DNA of 64,000 bases from Epinephelus fuscoguttatus. Taxonomy: Eukaryota > Chordata > Actinopteri > Perciformes > Serranidae. A program made the translations under genes and the position numbers. The stretch is from NCBI RefSeq assembly GCF_011397635.1, contig NC_064760.1, positions 26,758,856 to 26,822,855 on the forward strand, given 5' to 3'. Shown piece by piece: positions 47,941 to 60,406 of this stretch. Every line of letters begins with the position of its first letter. Positions within the stretch are counted from its first letter, which is position 1. Under the pieces are notes generated by a model, which was not told the origin of the DNA, did not search any database, and saw nothing but the letters and a program-made list of their open reading frames with translations.

Positions 47941-49440
47941 CTTGAATTTATATAGTATATAAGTATATATAAAGTAAAATAAAAACTAAATAAAAAAATA
48001 AAAATAACAACGTTAGCATGTTATATTTGTTTGGAAAATGTGTTTAGTATAGGCAGTAGTTGTGTTGGTGAACCCTGTGAGATGTAATGGAGCCAAATTT
48101 TGTAACATTACAGTTGGCTTGCTGCTAGACTAATTTATACAATGTAAAATGTGCAAAAAAAAAAACCCATTAACATTAAAAACATTAGCATGGTGTATAT
48201 GTGGGGAGAATGTGCAAACGACAAGTGCTTTGTCTGGAGTCATAATGAAGCTGATTTGTGTATTTGTGCTTGAAATTATCGCCATTAAGCCATGTTTAAT
48301 GTGTGTTTAATGTGTATTTTGAATCAACTAAACTTTCCAGCACTTTACAAAAACCTGACGCCTACCAGTATTTTAGAGGTGTAACTGCAGAGTGACAGAG
48401 ACACACCACGCACAACTCTAAACACTCACGATGGTTTTGGACACGTGCATAGGCTATGGCATAGGCTCTGCATAGAGCTGACGAACAAGTATACATCCTG
48501 CTTAAGGGTTGCAGTGGGGCTGGAGCCTGTCCTTCCTGACACTGGGGAAGAGGCAGGGTACACTCTGGACAGATAAGATAGTTAATCTGTGAAAAAAAAA
48601 ATTCCTCTGCCTCCTCTAAGCGCTTTTCATGGCATCTGCAAGAATCCACCGCACATGAGCAAAAAACAATCAATCCAAGCCGAGGAGCCTCTTACGCACC
48701 TGTCAATCATGTCAATCGCTGCTCTTGAACTTGGATCAGAAAAACCAGGCGACCCTGATCAAAAATAAATCAAGATTCTGTAACTGCCTATTTCTTGCAT
48801 TTAATGTTTTCGGAAATATATTTCAGTGTATCCGTTTCAGTGTTTAGTTGTAAAATGAAAAGAAGTGTTACAGTTGTACTGGATCTCACAACACCACTGT
48901 TCCTGTGTGCTCAAACTGCTTTCTGTATGAAGTTCGAACAACTACACGTGTAGGGTACCAGAGGGTTACTGGTACCTGTGAATGTGGACTGTGATATGGA
49001 GTCATTGCTCTTCTACAATTGGCTGTTTCGTCTTTACTACCATCTACTGGATTTGAAATTGTATGGCGTTTATTCCACCAAGGCCAATTGCTTTGTCTCG
49101 CAACCAAAGTAAAAAATAATTTGTGTATCTGCCCTGTGATTCAGATCCATAATTTAAATCCAGAATTTAAAGTTCTTCCTTGGCACATGCTACACTCTTC
49201 CACTCTGTTGCATGTGTGTATAGTGACCATTTACATTTCCTTTGCCATCCCTTAGTTTCAGAAAAGAACGATGTTACAAGTGTACCGGTTCTCCCATAAA
49301 CCACTTTCCCCATGTGCTAATATGATAATGACTGCTTTCTGTATAACGTTGCGTAACGACATGTGTAGACTACCCCAGAGGATTAAATCACCTCCAAAAC
49401 TTAAACTCCTTTGATCCACACTTCAACCACAAATGGAAAG
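47941..49440. other. Non-coding stretch
   Basis: AT-rich with a tandem-looking TTTATACAATGTAAAAT motif at 47619 and 48131 (flanks of the SINE region), but no supported exon. A short segment near 47320-47430 (GGCTCTGCGTCGATGTAGAG) resembles another fish repeat. Its partner end was not found. Confidence 0.45.
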
Positions 49441-50600
49441 AAACTGCTGACATGGCCACAACAATCCCTCAGTGTCACTCACCTCAGCAGATGACCATTA
49501 GGTGACACAACCAATAACCACCCAAGAAATCAAAGCTCACCAGAAAAAAAAATGTAAGCACCTGGAGAAAACAACTTCGACATATCCAGATCGAGCAAGC
49601 ACCAGGAACGCACTGCAACCTGCTCTCCCTCCTCTGTGTCTCTATGATCCATAAAGCAGGCAAAGATCCAAAACATCCCACCAGCTACAGACCCATCAGC
49701 CTCCTCAGCCACATCCGTACACTGTTTGAATGCACCAGCACTGCGCGCCTCACACAAAACACAGGGAACATAGGACTCCTGGGGATTCATCAAGCCGGTT
49801 TCCGCATAAAACAGATCCACCACTGATAATATCCTCAGGCTATCAGAGGCAACCACTCGCAGTTTCACCAAAAAAAAATTCACTTTTCAACACCGAAAAA
49901 GCTTTCAGCAAAATGTGGCTCAACAGATTCTACTCTACAGACTAGAAGACAAAAAAGCTTCCTCCACACCCAACAAATACAGGTTTTCACTTCCTTCTCC
50001 ACCCCTTCTACGTCCGAATCCGATGTCACCCTCCACCCACCATTGGAACTCTCACAATTCACCAGTGACCCTGAACGCCCTCCAAACTCCACTGACTGCC
50101 AAACAACAACAACCCAAATACACATAACAACAATAAAAACCTGATCCAACATGTGGAGAAATAAACTCAACCCTGCCAAAACGCCGCTCATCCTATTCAC
50201 CAGAAAGACTGAACTCAAACCACCTCACCCTCCACAACACCCCCCCTCACCCAGACATCATTTACCAGACATAAATCAGATTAATCTTTGAATATGCAGC
50301 ACCAGCCTGGACCACAGCCTCACAACATCAGTTCAACAGTCAACAAATCATCTGAAACAGGCCAACAAAATGGCAGACTCCCACAGTACATCAGCACCCA
50401 TTACACCCACAGTACGTCCAGACTCAAAAACATCCAAGAGAGAAACATCATCCTTATAAGACATACACACAGAGAGCCATTCACAACCCAACAGTGACGC
50501 AGCCAATCTATGAAGGACAATGGGCCACAGGAACACCGCTCTTTATAATCCTTCATAACACACCACCACAACTATGAAAACCCGCCCACTAACACTTATT
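49440..50600 (+). pseudogene. Decayed non-LTR retrotransposon (LINE) reverse transcriptase
   Basis: Frames in sequence carry reverse-transcriptase landmarks: MIHKAGKDPKHPTSYRPISL followed by LSH (49644 onward), then QAGFR, then NTEKAFSKMW in another frame near 49890, and WRNKLNPAKT near 50155. Several frameshifts and stops separate them. The SYRPISLLS and KAGKDP motifs are typical of I/Jockey-like LINEs. Only part of the enzyme remains and it is inactive. Confidence 0.8.
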
Positions 50601-51697
50601 AATGGTCACATTTAACTTCACCCATTTACATAACAAATCTCACACATCAAGTGCATCATCTCTGAAACCACCAGCCATGGTAGGTGTATTCATTATTCTT
50701 TTAACTTTATCTATGTATTTATTTATCTGTGTTTGTGCTACGTATCTAATTTACTTTATTCAGTTTCATTCTGTTTTATTTTGCTGCCTTCAAGCCTTCA
50801 ATGGGCTCCTCCGCCATCTTCTTCTTCAACTGATGGTTTATGGATAGAAAGGGGTACAAGTCATGAGCATATCATCCAAGCTCATGACCTAACATCTAAT
50901 GTCCGCGTGAATTTGTTTAAATTTGCAGCTTAAGTTTACATTTAATGTGCTGAGGCCTAACACGAGTGCAATTCCTTCCTACCTTAGCAGATTTTTGAAA
51001 ATTCGGAAAACATCGCTGCATTTCTTGGCACATTACTGCAACCTGTAGGTCAGTGGAACGCTGTGAAACTAGGGATGCCCCAAGTGATCGGCTGCCGATC
51101 ATTATCAGTTGATATTCAATAAAAATGTGCTCTTGGTAGATTGAGATTAATCATGTCTTGTCGCAGTTCGCAGTGGCGAGGGAGTGGCTCTTTAACTGTA
51201 CTCCAACTCCGTCAGCAAATGGCGTCCTGCCTGCCTGCCCCACACTCCAAACATCTACACACTGATAGTCTGTGCATGGTGCAAGAGGAGTGAGAGAAAG
51301 ATTATATTGGGGATTTCAGTTGTCCTTCAAGACTTACTGCATGTTAGGTGTAGCATTGCATCTTGGGAGTTCTCTGTACTGCTCTGCGATCGATCAACTG
51401 GCCTCACGACCACACTAATTGGTTACGATGACACACTGCTGTCAGGTCAAGATGAGTCTGAAGATGGACTACCCTGAGACAGTTTCTGACAGTTTGTGCA
51501 GACATGTTTCAGTTGTGCAAACCAATTGTTGTTCCGAGTGGCTGATCTGAGATGATCTTGCAGATGAAGATGTTGGATGTGGAGGTCCTGAGCTGGTGTT
51601 GCTACATGTGGTCTGAAGTTGTTAGGCCCTGGTGCACATCCCTAGGCCTACTGACCAACTAGATGTCAATGCCCAGCTCCTCTCCTCTCCAAACTTA
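50601..51697. other. Non-coding stretch after LINE relic
   Basis: The first 250 bases may be the LINE 3' region. The remainder shows no exon or identifiable repeat. Confidence 0.45.
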
Positions 51698-51908
51698 GGG
51701 TGCTTTCACACCTGCCCTCTTTAGTTCGGTTCAATCGAACTCAAGTTCTGTTGTCCCCTAAGTGCGGTTCGTTTGGGCAGGTGTGAACACAGCAATCACA
51801 CTCAGGTGTGCACCACAACAACCAGACCGAGACCATTTTAAAGAGGTGGTCTCGGGTCCGGTTACAAACAAACTCTGGTGCGGTTTGTTCAAACCAACTG
51901 CAGTCACA

Positions 51909-52375
51909 TAGGCTGACCAAACGTCCTCTTTTGCCCGGACATGTCCACTTTTCACGTCCTGTCCGAGGCGTCCGGGGCGTCCGGGGGGGTTTTATAAATT
52001 GATGATAATGTCCGGTTTTCCGTGTGTGTGTGTGTGTGTGTTAGAGTGCGTCACGGGCCGCATATCTCTGTCCGAACCCAAACTGAGCCCGACATTATTT
52101 AATTACTAAAGCACTGAGTTTGTGTCACACAGTTGTTATAGTTACAGGCTATTTAACAGGCCAGGCGTGCGCCGTGGGTGCTCTGCGGAGAGGGAGACCT
52201 CCGTGTTTGAGGTCCGACGCTTCCAGCAAGGGGAGAGGTAGAAATAAAACGAAATAAGATAAAATAGGAAAAACCTGTCTCCCTCTTTTATTTTATTTTC
52301 AGCGTTTAATCAAGGCGGAGGCGGGCGGCTAGAGGTCCGAGACTTCCAGCAAGGAGAGAGGTAGAAACAAACAGC

Positions 52376-52425
<50 letters not shown>

Positions 52426-52866
52426 TGTGTGTGTGTGTGTCTGTGTGTGTTATGTTCAGGTGTTGTCACGTAAACAACAGTGCCCAAGCAATAAACAGGA
52501 CAGACAATAGGATTTTATTTATTTTTACACTACATTTTCACTGAAAGCTGACCGAATCTGACCCGAGCCTGAATACAATTTATACATTTTTGACCAAACC
52601 CAGCCCGACCCGTCGGGACCCGTCGGGCTCAGATCAGGTAGCCACACTCTAGTGTGTGTATGTGTCCCCTACTGGGGCCTATCTGAATTTCTGTCTTTGA
52701 GAGATATTATTTGTAATATAACTGAATTTTCTATCCATACATATAAACTTTAAATATATTAAAATTATAAGACATCTTTGAGTAAACTGGGAGTATCATT
52801 TAAGTAGGCTATCTCGTGGCCGGGCCAAGTGTCCCCTTTTTTGGAAATCAAATTATGGTCACCCTA
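51909..52866. mobile_element. hAT-type element with 8-bp target duplication
   Basis: The ends are inverted: TAGGCTGACCAAACGTCC at the left, ATTATGGTCACCCTA at the right. They are flanked by CAGTCACA and CAGTCATA, an 8-bp duplication with one mismatch, the length typical of hAT transposition. The interior contains GT repeats (52020-52040, 52379-52450) and no transposase frame. Confidence 0.82.
52379..52450. repeat. (TG)n microsatellite inside the hAT element
   Basis: About 35 TG units with two interruptions. Confidence 0.95.
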
Positions 52867-52908
52867 CAGTCATATGACACATCGTTTGGGTTAAGCATGA
52901 CCATGTTA

Positions 52909-53098
52909 GCGTAGTGGATAGTGCCGGCACCCCATGTACAGAAGCGATGCCTCAACGCAGTGGTCACAGGTTCAAGTCCGGCTTGCAACCATTTACTGCA
53001 TGTCACCCCCCGCGCGCTCTCTCTCTCTCACCCCATTTCACTCTGTCCTATACATTAAAGGTAAAAAAAGCCCAAAAAAATAATCTTTGGGGGGGCGA
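52909..53098 (+). mobile_element. tRNA-headed SINE with 13-bp target duplication
   Basis: It starts with an A-box-like TAGCGTAGTGGATAG (from about 52907) and has the B-box GGTTCAAGTCC near 52970, followed by a CT-rich body and an AAAGGTAAAAAAAGCCC tail. The flanks CATGACCATGTTA (52896-52908) and CATGAGCATGTTA (53099-53111) are a 13-bp duplication with one mismatch. It inserted into the outer DNA element. Confidence 0.85.
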
Positions 53099-53167
53099 CA
53101 TGAGCATGTTACAGTCCTGGAGGATTATTAATGTGCACTTCCTCCTGTACTGCCTTAATATGCGCAT

Positions 53168-53692
53168 TCAGCACATCCAATGCATCAAAACATTGTTTTC
53201 TAGTTGGAGCCGCGCCTCGTTTTCAAACTGTATGGTTTGACTAAAATGAACAATGACAGCAATATAGTCCACGATGACCAGCGCTAAAATCAACCTGCGT
53301 AGTTGTCCCTCCATTGTGACATTAGAAAGTGTCACATTTATCTTGCAAGTGTACTCTTCTTCACTGTTTTGTTTACTTCCTGGATTTTTCCCACTTGGAA
53401 ATTCTGAATACTCAAGAGCAGCTTTCTCACACAAGGCATTTGGTCTGCCTGTAAATGCTGCCGTGAGAACACGAACCAGCTCTAGGCAATTATGCAACTT
53501 TGTAAGAAATTTAGTCCCTGATTCAGACCAAAGCAAGACAACTCGAGGTCTGAAAGCTCCCTTATACTGATTTTCCTTCAGAGGTACAACCTCGCTCAGG
53601 AAAACATGCATGTCCACATATTCAGGAGAGAGGCAAGTACACAAAATGTACAGGCCACACATACAGGTGTGACAACAAATGAGTTCCCTCAT
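53168..53692 (-). CDS. Frame of 174 codons inside the outer DNA element, family unrecognised
   Basis: It contains FRPRVVLLWSESGTKFL, AAFTGRPNALCEK and, near the end, RRLILALVIVDYIAVIVHFS then FENEARLQLENNVLMHWMC. The last 25 codons are also found, with few changes and the same stop, in the copy at 60076 onward. A frame kept in two copies suggests it was once a protein of the element, perhaps the start of a transposase or an accessory protein. No catalytic motif is visible, so no function is assigned. Confidence 0.4.
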   Translation of the reverse strand: MRELICCHTCMCGLYILCTCLSPEYVDMHVFLSEVVPLKENQYKGAFRPRVVLLWSESGTKFLTKLHNCLELVRVLTAAFTGRPNALCEKAALEYSEFPSGKNPGSKQNSEEEYTCKINVTLSNVTMEGQLRRLILALVIVDYIAVIVHFSQTIQFENEARLQLENNVLMHWMC

Positions 53693-56600
53693 AATGGTGA
53701 GTGATACTCACACCCATTCCTTGTATCAGTCAATATGGCTCTTAGACGATATGCAATCGGTACCAGCAGCAAAAAAATCATGGCATCCCTATATGAAACC
53801 ATATGCAGGAACGTGCAACTTTGTGTGCATGTATGAGAACAAACAGAAAAGAAAAACAAACAAACAGGGACACACTGATTAAAACCTTGCTCTAAAGTGT
53901 TACAAGTGGTCAAAAACTCCGCAGGACAAACTGTATGACTTGGTGTTGTTTGTTTCTGTAGCTCCAGTGACCCAAAATCTCAGTTTGGGAGTAAAATATA
54001 TTGAGGACAAATTGGACTGACTGTCATTCATGAACAAGAAATTTTTAGAAAATTACTTTATATGGTTACGTTTTTGTTGTTTACAATAAAAATAGCATAT
54101 TAAAAATGTTACAGACATCTCTGTATCTCTGTAGACTTAAAATAGTTCTCAAATATATTTAGTGATACAAAGTGATTTAAAACTTGTCTTTCCGCCAAGA
54201 GTAAAGCCTACTTTGATGAGAGTTTCTAACAAACCATCTGTGCATGGTGGGCCCCTCCCTCTCTTTCCATTTCTCCCCCTCCCCCTCTAACTTCTGCTTC
54301 ACGGGCTCTTAGTACAGTGTATCAGCCTGGGCCCAGACATGAGTGACCAATGAAATTACTACCAGGTTACGCAATCGACCTCACGTCTCTGCTGCATTGT
54401 GCAGCACCCTGTAGACAGGGTAAAAACATGAAGGCACTTCTTTATAATCAAACTGCAATTTCCTTGGAAACACTGTAGCTGCAACTGTGCAGCTCACTTG
54501 GCCCCGGGTCAGGAGGGATGGTCTGAGTTTCTCACAGACGCCTGTGGCATTTCAATTAGGCAAAGAAAAATACTTCCACTTAAGACACACTGGCAGCTAT
54601 TTCAAAAAACAACAACTGAGTTTCTTGTTAGAGACGGGAAACAGATGTTTTTTAATGGACATAAATGGATATAGTCTTTGTAGTTTCTCAGAGAGAGAAT
54701 CACTGCACAGTACAAATCTAAATAATGTATCCCCGCCACATGTAACATCCAGGTTTACTCCACACTTTCTGTTTATGGCTTCACATATTAACAAGTCATT
54801 TGAAGAAAAGAGAACTGGACAAACTACTAGCTGTTCACTCGACAACAATTTAATTTGTCTTACAAGCACAAATCAAAAATTTCTCCCTGGAGACATACAC
54901 ATCTTGTGCTCACAATTTCTTACATCTGTCAAAACTCCACTTTGCTGGGGTTTTTTTTTTCACCTCCTCTGTCATAATAAACATCGCTGCCAATAAGAGC
55001 AGAGGGGGAGTGACTCTGAATGAAGGATGATATTGTACAAGCTCCTATTGTATGGATGTTTATTCTGGCAGAAGACTGGATTTCAAAAGAGCAGTGTTTG
55101 TACTGTGAGGCTGCAGCAAGTCTTGTCTGTGACTTTTTCATCAATAGGGACTATAAATACGACTCCTATGGTTCCATGGTGTTTCTGCTTAGAACAGTTT
55201 GGACTACAAAGTCGGCTTCAAGCAGGAAGCTCACGAAATGTTCTTATGAATAAAAGATTGTGCAAAATACCCCTTTTCACCTCAGCTATTGTGTGACTGA
55301 CACATGTGGTACCAGAAGGCTTGATAAAATGAGAAAAAGAGTTTTTCATTTTACCTCCTCTTATTGTAGTGAAATGACGTAACACCACAGCATACATATA
55401 AACACCATGCAAGGAAATGGGAATGCAGCATCTTAAATAACATAAATGCAAGCTTGAGTTAAGCAGAGATTTGCTGGAAGACTACACACGGCAAATTCTG
55501 ATGAATGGCCTACTGATGAGTGTCATTATCTGTGACTAGTAGTCGCCCTGATGCATGCATTTGAAATACCTCTTGATTATCACACGATGCAAAATGCATC
55601 ATGAACTATTATTAATGTTTGATCAATGGATTTGTCTTTGCTTGTGTTTAAATTATGTATTATAAAAGGACTCTTGATTAGTGATATGTTTCATCTAACA
55701 TCTAGCAATATATTCCAAATTACATACTGTTCATTAAGGGAAAATGATTACAGTTCTTTAAAAAGTTCAAATGTAACAAAATAATTTACTTTGTCTGCCA
55801 CCATCTGCATTAACAAGAGCTTAAAAATGATGAAGCATTGACTGCAATTTTCTATATTCATTGGGTAGCACCCCACGCACACAACACATGACTTTGGAAA
55901 CCCTAAGGTGAGGCAGATGCACACCAGCTTTGCACAAAACCTTTAAATACACAATAAAATCGTCGTTTGATCTCATCAAGAGATTAACAGAGCTGGAGGC
56001 CGTATTACCCAGGAGGAGACTGAAGGCAACGTCCCAATGTTGATGGTGAAAACGTTGAAATAAAATGACAAAATGAAAATATTTTTGCAACAGTTTTCTA
56101 TCACCAGGTGCTTCAAAGCTTCAAAATCTGCTGTGTTCCCAAAGTGCGCAGCGGTGTGAAGTGAGACTCATAAATCAAACTCTGCATGTCGCACAGATTG
56201 CTTTTTGCAGCTGAACAACTATTATTTTATATATATATTTTAATCATAATGAGTTCCCCAGCACATTGAAAAAAAAGATAGAGACTTTCATCAGTGCAGT
56301 AGCTACCACTGAGAACAGCAAGTCCTCTTTATCATTTTCCGCAATTTGGCATTTTGATGCCGTGTGTGGGAGTTTATGTTCTTTAATAACAGACAATTTG
56401 CACATGGTAGATTTTTAAAGGCTTATTCAGATATTCTTTAACGTTACCATCTTTAAATGTGATTATCCTCCTGGCTATTTGGAGCGTTAAGTCTAAAATT
56501 AAGTCAGATAAATTGCCCGACATTTTCCATTATTACACGGCTTTGTTGAATGCTCCATCTGATTGGTCAGTTGCGGCACTTCAAGGGCTGTTATCTCTGA

Positions 56601-57480
56601 ATAGCAGACTGCTGCTATGATCAACACTGCCATGGATGCAGTTCACATCAAACACTGTGAAAGAAACAATAAAATTATTTCATAATCAAATAACACCATT
56701 TTTTAAATCAATATTTTGTGTCAAATTATTGATTTGTCTTGTAAGTTGCCATGTAACTAGTGCGATAATTCAAAGCGAGTGGGTCATTGTTGCAACATTA
56801 ACCCTTTCAGGAAAATTCAAGACCTGCATCCAGCATCACCCTGTCTGGGTTTATTTCACAATAATGACCCGCTCGCCGTACATTATCCCAAACATATTAG
56901 CTGAATGCAGATAAACAAGTATTGGCATGTATGGCAGCCAATAAATAACAGGAAACGGCAGTACCAAAGGTATGTTTGAGGTAGTTTAGAAACAGTGTCA
57001 CCATTACATAGGGGATGGGTTGGTTTGTTTTGGTTTGTTCTGTTTGGTTTTGTTTATTTTTACCAGAGTATGGAAAATGTATTTTTCAACTTCAAAATCT
57101 TCCACTCAATACAAACCAAGTATTTTAGAAATAAAAATATCACATTCTAACAAATTAAGTTTCTTACTTGTTTGTCAAAAAAGGAGGTAAAAATAAATAA
57201 ATAAGGTAAAAGGTAAAGGTAAAAAGGTAAAAATAAATAAATAAAACAATCAGCCCACATTTGAACGGTTATCAGATTTTTTTTTTATCTGGTCAGTATA
57301 GATATCCTTGTTGGCAACAATAATCCAGTATCAGTTGTGCACTAATTTAGACCGTCAAATAAGGAGATGAATCTTACAGAAAATGTAACTTAACAATAAA
57401 ATTAATAAACATAATGAAAGTAAATCTTTAGTCTAGCCATAAATGACAGGTGGGGTTGCACTCATAATCTCACTATTTCT
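53693..57480. other. Non-coding stretch
   Basis: No exon or identifiable transposable element could be supported. The longest frame (54487-54996, plus) has no signature. Simple A-rich/AAAT repeats occur near 57190-57245. Confidence 0.5.
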
Positions 57481-57489
57481 AGGTCTCTG

Positions 57490-58000
57490 GCTACGACCAA
57501 GCGGCAACCTCCGGGGCTGAAAAATGAAGCTAATGCCGAAGTGCCAAAAACGCAGTTTCTGGATGACACTTGAGGCTAGCTCCAGATGCCAGTCAATCCC
57601 CATAGACCCCCGTGTTCAAATGCCCAACTTTACATCAGAAATAAACATGTTTACAGCCTGGTACATAAAACGGTCTCCATAGCTATTATCTCCCTTCATG
57701 ACAACTCTAAGGGGGTTACAGCTAATTAAGGGCAAGGCCACCTTGAGTGACAGGTTGTCTGCCGATAGTGTCCTTGGCTTCTCATTCGTATGCCACAACC
57801 CCCCAACCCCTCCTCTGCTCCTCCACAGCCCCAGCCTCTCGCACAAATATGGTCACTTCTGGCTCCAAAAAAAAAAAAAACAACAACAACAAAAAAACAA
57901 GATGCCAACGGACGAAATGCCGAACTTGAGGCTTGAGGCCAAAGGGTGACCACACCAAGCCAATGGTAGTTATGTGCATACAGTCTATGGCTACAGCACA
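57490..58000 (-). repeat. Dispersed repeat, copy 2 (inverted)
   Basis: Reverse-complement relative of 38930-39370: CCCCGTGTTCAAATGCCCAA, ATAAACATGTTTAC and GGTCACTTCTGGCTCCAAAA are recognisable. It includes an A-rich run at 57868-57898. Confidence 0.7.
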
Positions 58001-58813
58001 GCCGTTCATGATAAACTTCATGGCATACAACAAATGCTTATGTGAAGAATAAACATATTTCTGTGCATATTATTTTAGACAGATTTTATTGTGCTGGACC
58101 TTGTTTTTTCTTCAGATGTCTCAACAGCAAGAGCACCGGAGTAGCCCATTAGTTGTAACACCACATAACCCTAACATTTGGTTTAATTTCTCTCTCCTGC
58201 TGTCTCTTGTCTGCCTCTTTACTATCAAGTCTCCAATAAGGGTGACAACAACAAAAGAGCAATTCTTGAAAACATCTCACTGGCAGTCAATTATATAACT
58301 TTTTAAGACCAGCCATTATAATGACTTTTGCCTGAAATGTTCATGGACGTTAACTGATCCACTTTAATACGTGACGAACGAGTGTACACAGGGAAAAATG
58401 CAGCTCCACTGTTCTGAACGCGATTTTTAATCTTTTGAAAGTACAGTCACGTACACGACAATCTGGGAAATGACAAAATGTAAAATGTTCAACATATTTT
58501 TCTTGCTGACAAGCCTTCATTTTTTAAAGTAGATACAGTCTGACTGTGATAAGGTAATGCTAAGAAATCCGTGGCCTTCTCGCTGTCAAGGCAATGCTCA
58601 ACAGAGCCTAATATGACTGATGATTTAGCAAGGCGCCCGGGCCTGGGAACAGCTCTCCTGAATGCTGTGCGAGTCTGGGTGAAAGAAGTAAAGTGGGAGA
58701 AACAACACAACCGCTTGTCTGCACTATTTCCTGTAATGACAGTAATTAAAACAGAGAGAAGATAGCAGCTCTGCTCCCAAATGGCATGCTGGCACATTTT
58801 AATGTCCTGTCTC

Positions 58814-58816
<3 letters not shown>

Positions 58817-58865
<49 letters not shown>

Positions 58866-58883
58866 TGTGTGTGTGTGTGTGTG
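58817..58883. repeat. (TG)n microsatellite
   Basis: About 33 TG units with a GG interruption near 58861. Confidence 0.95.
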
Positions 58884-59654
58884 GAGGACGAAAGTAATCA
58901 CCCTGAGGTGTTAATGGCTTTGGGATGCAGCGTGAGGACTGTCAGACGGCTGGATAATAACAGAAAAATCTCAAAAACAAAATTGTTTCTTTGTCAATCT
59001 TTCACATGCACAATCTCTGGCAAAAAGATGGGTAAAGAAATTAAAAATCGAATGAAGAACATGCAGCAGTCCATTGCGCACTAATGTTTTTTCTGACTAC
59101 TATGTGTTTTCTCCTAATTTGTTCTCAGGGCTTCCTTCTTCCAACACAACACGTTCAATCAAGCTCGTCTTATGCTGTGAACATGGAGATATTTTCATTA
59201 TTTAAATTTATTTTTTGGACGCTGCCTAGATTAAACAATAAAAGTAAATGGATATACTTGGGTCCATTGACTTGACACAAGTCTGGCTCACTTCTCATGT
59301 GGTGAGTGGGCACTTCAGTTATGTGAGATCTGGAAACAGCACAGCTCATTAAATATCAGTTGCTCCCATTGGAAATCTCCAATTTCTTGGCTTCCCACTT
59401 TATTATGAGTGTACATGTTAGTTTTCAAATTATGACAACAGCCTCTGAAGCTCCTCCATGTAATAAAATGTTTTTGTGTTTCACTCCAGGTTCATATGGG
59501 ACAGCTATCAGACACCGACATCCTTGATGGCATCCTCCATCACTTTTGACACTTATCATCACAATGTGGAGCACATCATCATCATCTGTGGTCATTTGTA
59601 CTGATAGCAGCTCTTACTCTTCATGTTTACTTGTGGTGCTCAAGCTTGTGGTGC

Positions 59655-60072
59655 TTATGATGGAAATGCCAAAATTTGAATTAAAATCCCCTGATTCGCA
59701 CAAGCTAAAATACGCTCGCTTTAGCCGGGTTTTGGTTGATTCGAAAAAATGTTGATTCGCAAAACGGGGGATGGAAACAGTTATGTTCGAATTAAGTCTG
59801 ACGTAGCACACCTCTCTCCATGGTGATATCCACACTCTAGTTCAGGAAAGCGGTAATGCATTTACAAGCTGGTTGCCAACAGCCAGAAAACGTAGAAGAA
59901 GAAGAATGCGAGACTTGTTTTGTTTCCGGTTCTGCAGAAAACTTGCGCGAGTTCGTAGTTTTCACCAAAGTCCATACATTTAACAACACAGGAAACAGAA
60001 ACACACAGGATTCGTATTTCTTTTAATGCACATTTCTCAATGATTCGAATCACTTTTGGATGGAAACATAGC
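59655..60072. mobile_element. Possible MITE with GTTTCCATCC-type ends
   Basis: The right end TTTGGATGGAAACATAGCT and the left end TTATGATGGAAATGCC are related to a frequent teleost short element containing ATTCGAAT motifs. It directly abuts the outer-element copy at 60076. Ends are approximate. Confidence 0.45.
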
Positions 60073-60075
60073 TAT

Positions 60076-60406
60076 TGTTGATTTTAGTCAAACCATACAG
60101 TTTGAAAACGAGGTGCGGCTCCAACTAGAAAACAATGTTCTGATGCATTGGATGTGCTGAATGTGCATATTAAGGCAGTACAGGAGGAGGTGCACATTAA
60201 TAATCCTCCAGGACTGTAACATTCTCACGTTTAACCCAACCAATGCGCAATGCAACTGCAGTTGGTTCGGATCGAGGTCGGAACAGATTCTCACCACAAA
60301 TGAACTGCACCAGAGTTTGTTTGTAACCGGACCGAGACCACCTCTCAGTCAGGGTGTTTTGATGCACATCCGAGTTAACCAAACGGGCCAGGTGTGAAAG
60401 CACCCT
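60076..60406 (+). mobile_element. Second copy of the GGGTGCTTTCACACC element (inverted, terminal part)
   Basis: It is the reverse complement of parts of 51698-53240: it starts in the conserved frame (FSQTIQFENEVRLQLENN), continues through CATTAATAATCCTCCAGGAC and ends CAGGTGTGAAAGCACCC. It lacks the hAT and SINE insertions. Confidence 0.75.

Larger units (their letters stand above)
51698..53692 (-). mobile_element. Outer DNA element, interrupted by a hAT element and a SINE
   Basis: The left terminus GGGTGCTTTCACACCTG matches, in reverse complement, the right terminus of the copy at 60076-60406 (CAGGTGTGAAAGCACCC). Shared internal sequence includes CGAGACCA...GGTTACAAACAAACTC and GTCCTGGAGGATTATTAATG. 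The copy at 60 kb lacks the two inserts, which shows that they arrived later. The inner limit is approximate, taken at the start of the minus-strand frame 53168-53692. Confidence 0.72.

Noticed and set aside
48362..48673. A 103-codon minus-strand frame rich in Cys
   Set aside because: No recognisable motif spacing, and it lies in repeat-like sequence.
52907..52985. tRNA gene
   Set aside because: Same reason; the 13-bp target duplication marks it as a SINE insertion.
54487..54996. A 169-codon plus-strand frame
   Set aside because: No domain, no signal peptide or membrane pattern, no splice context, and an antisense frame overlaps it.
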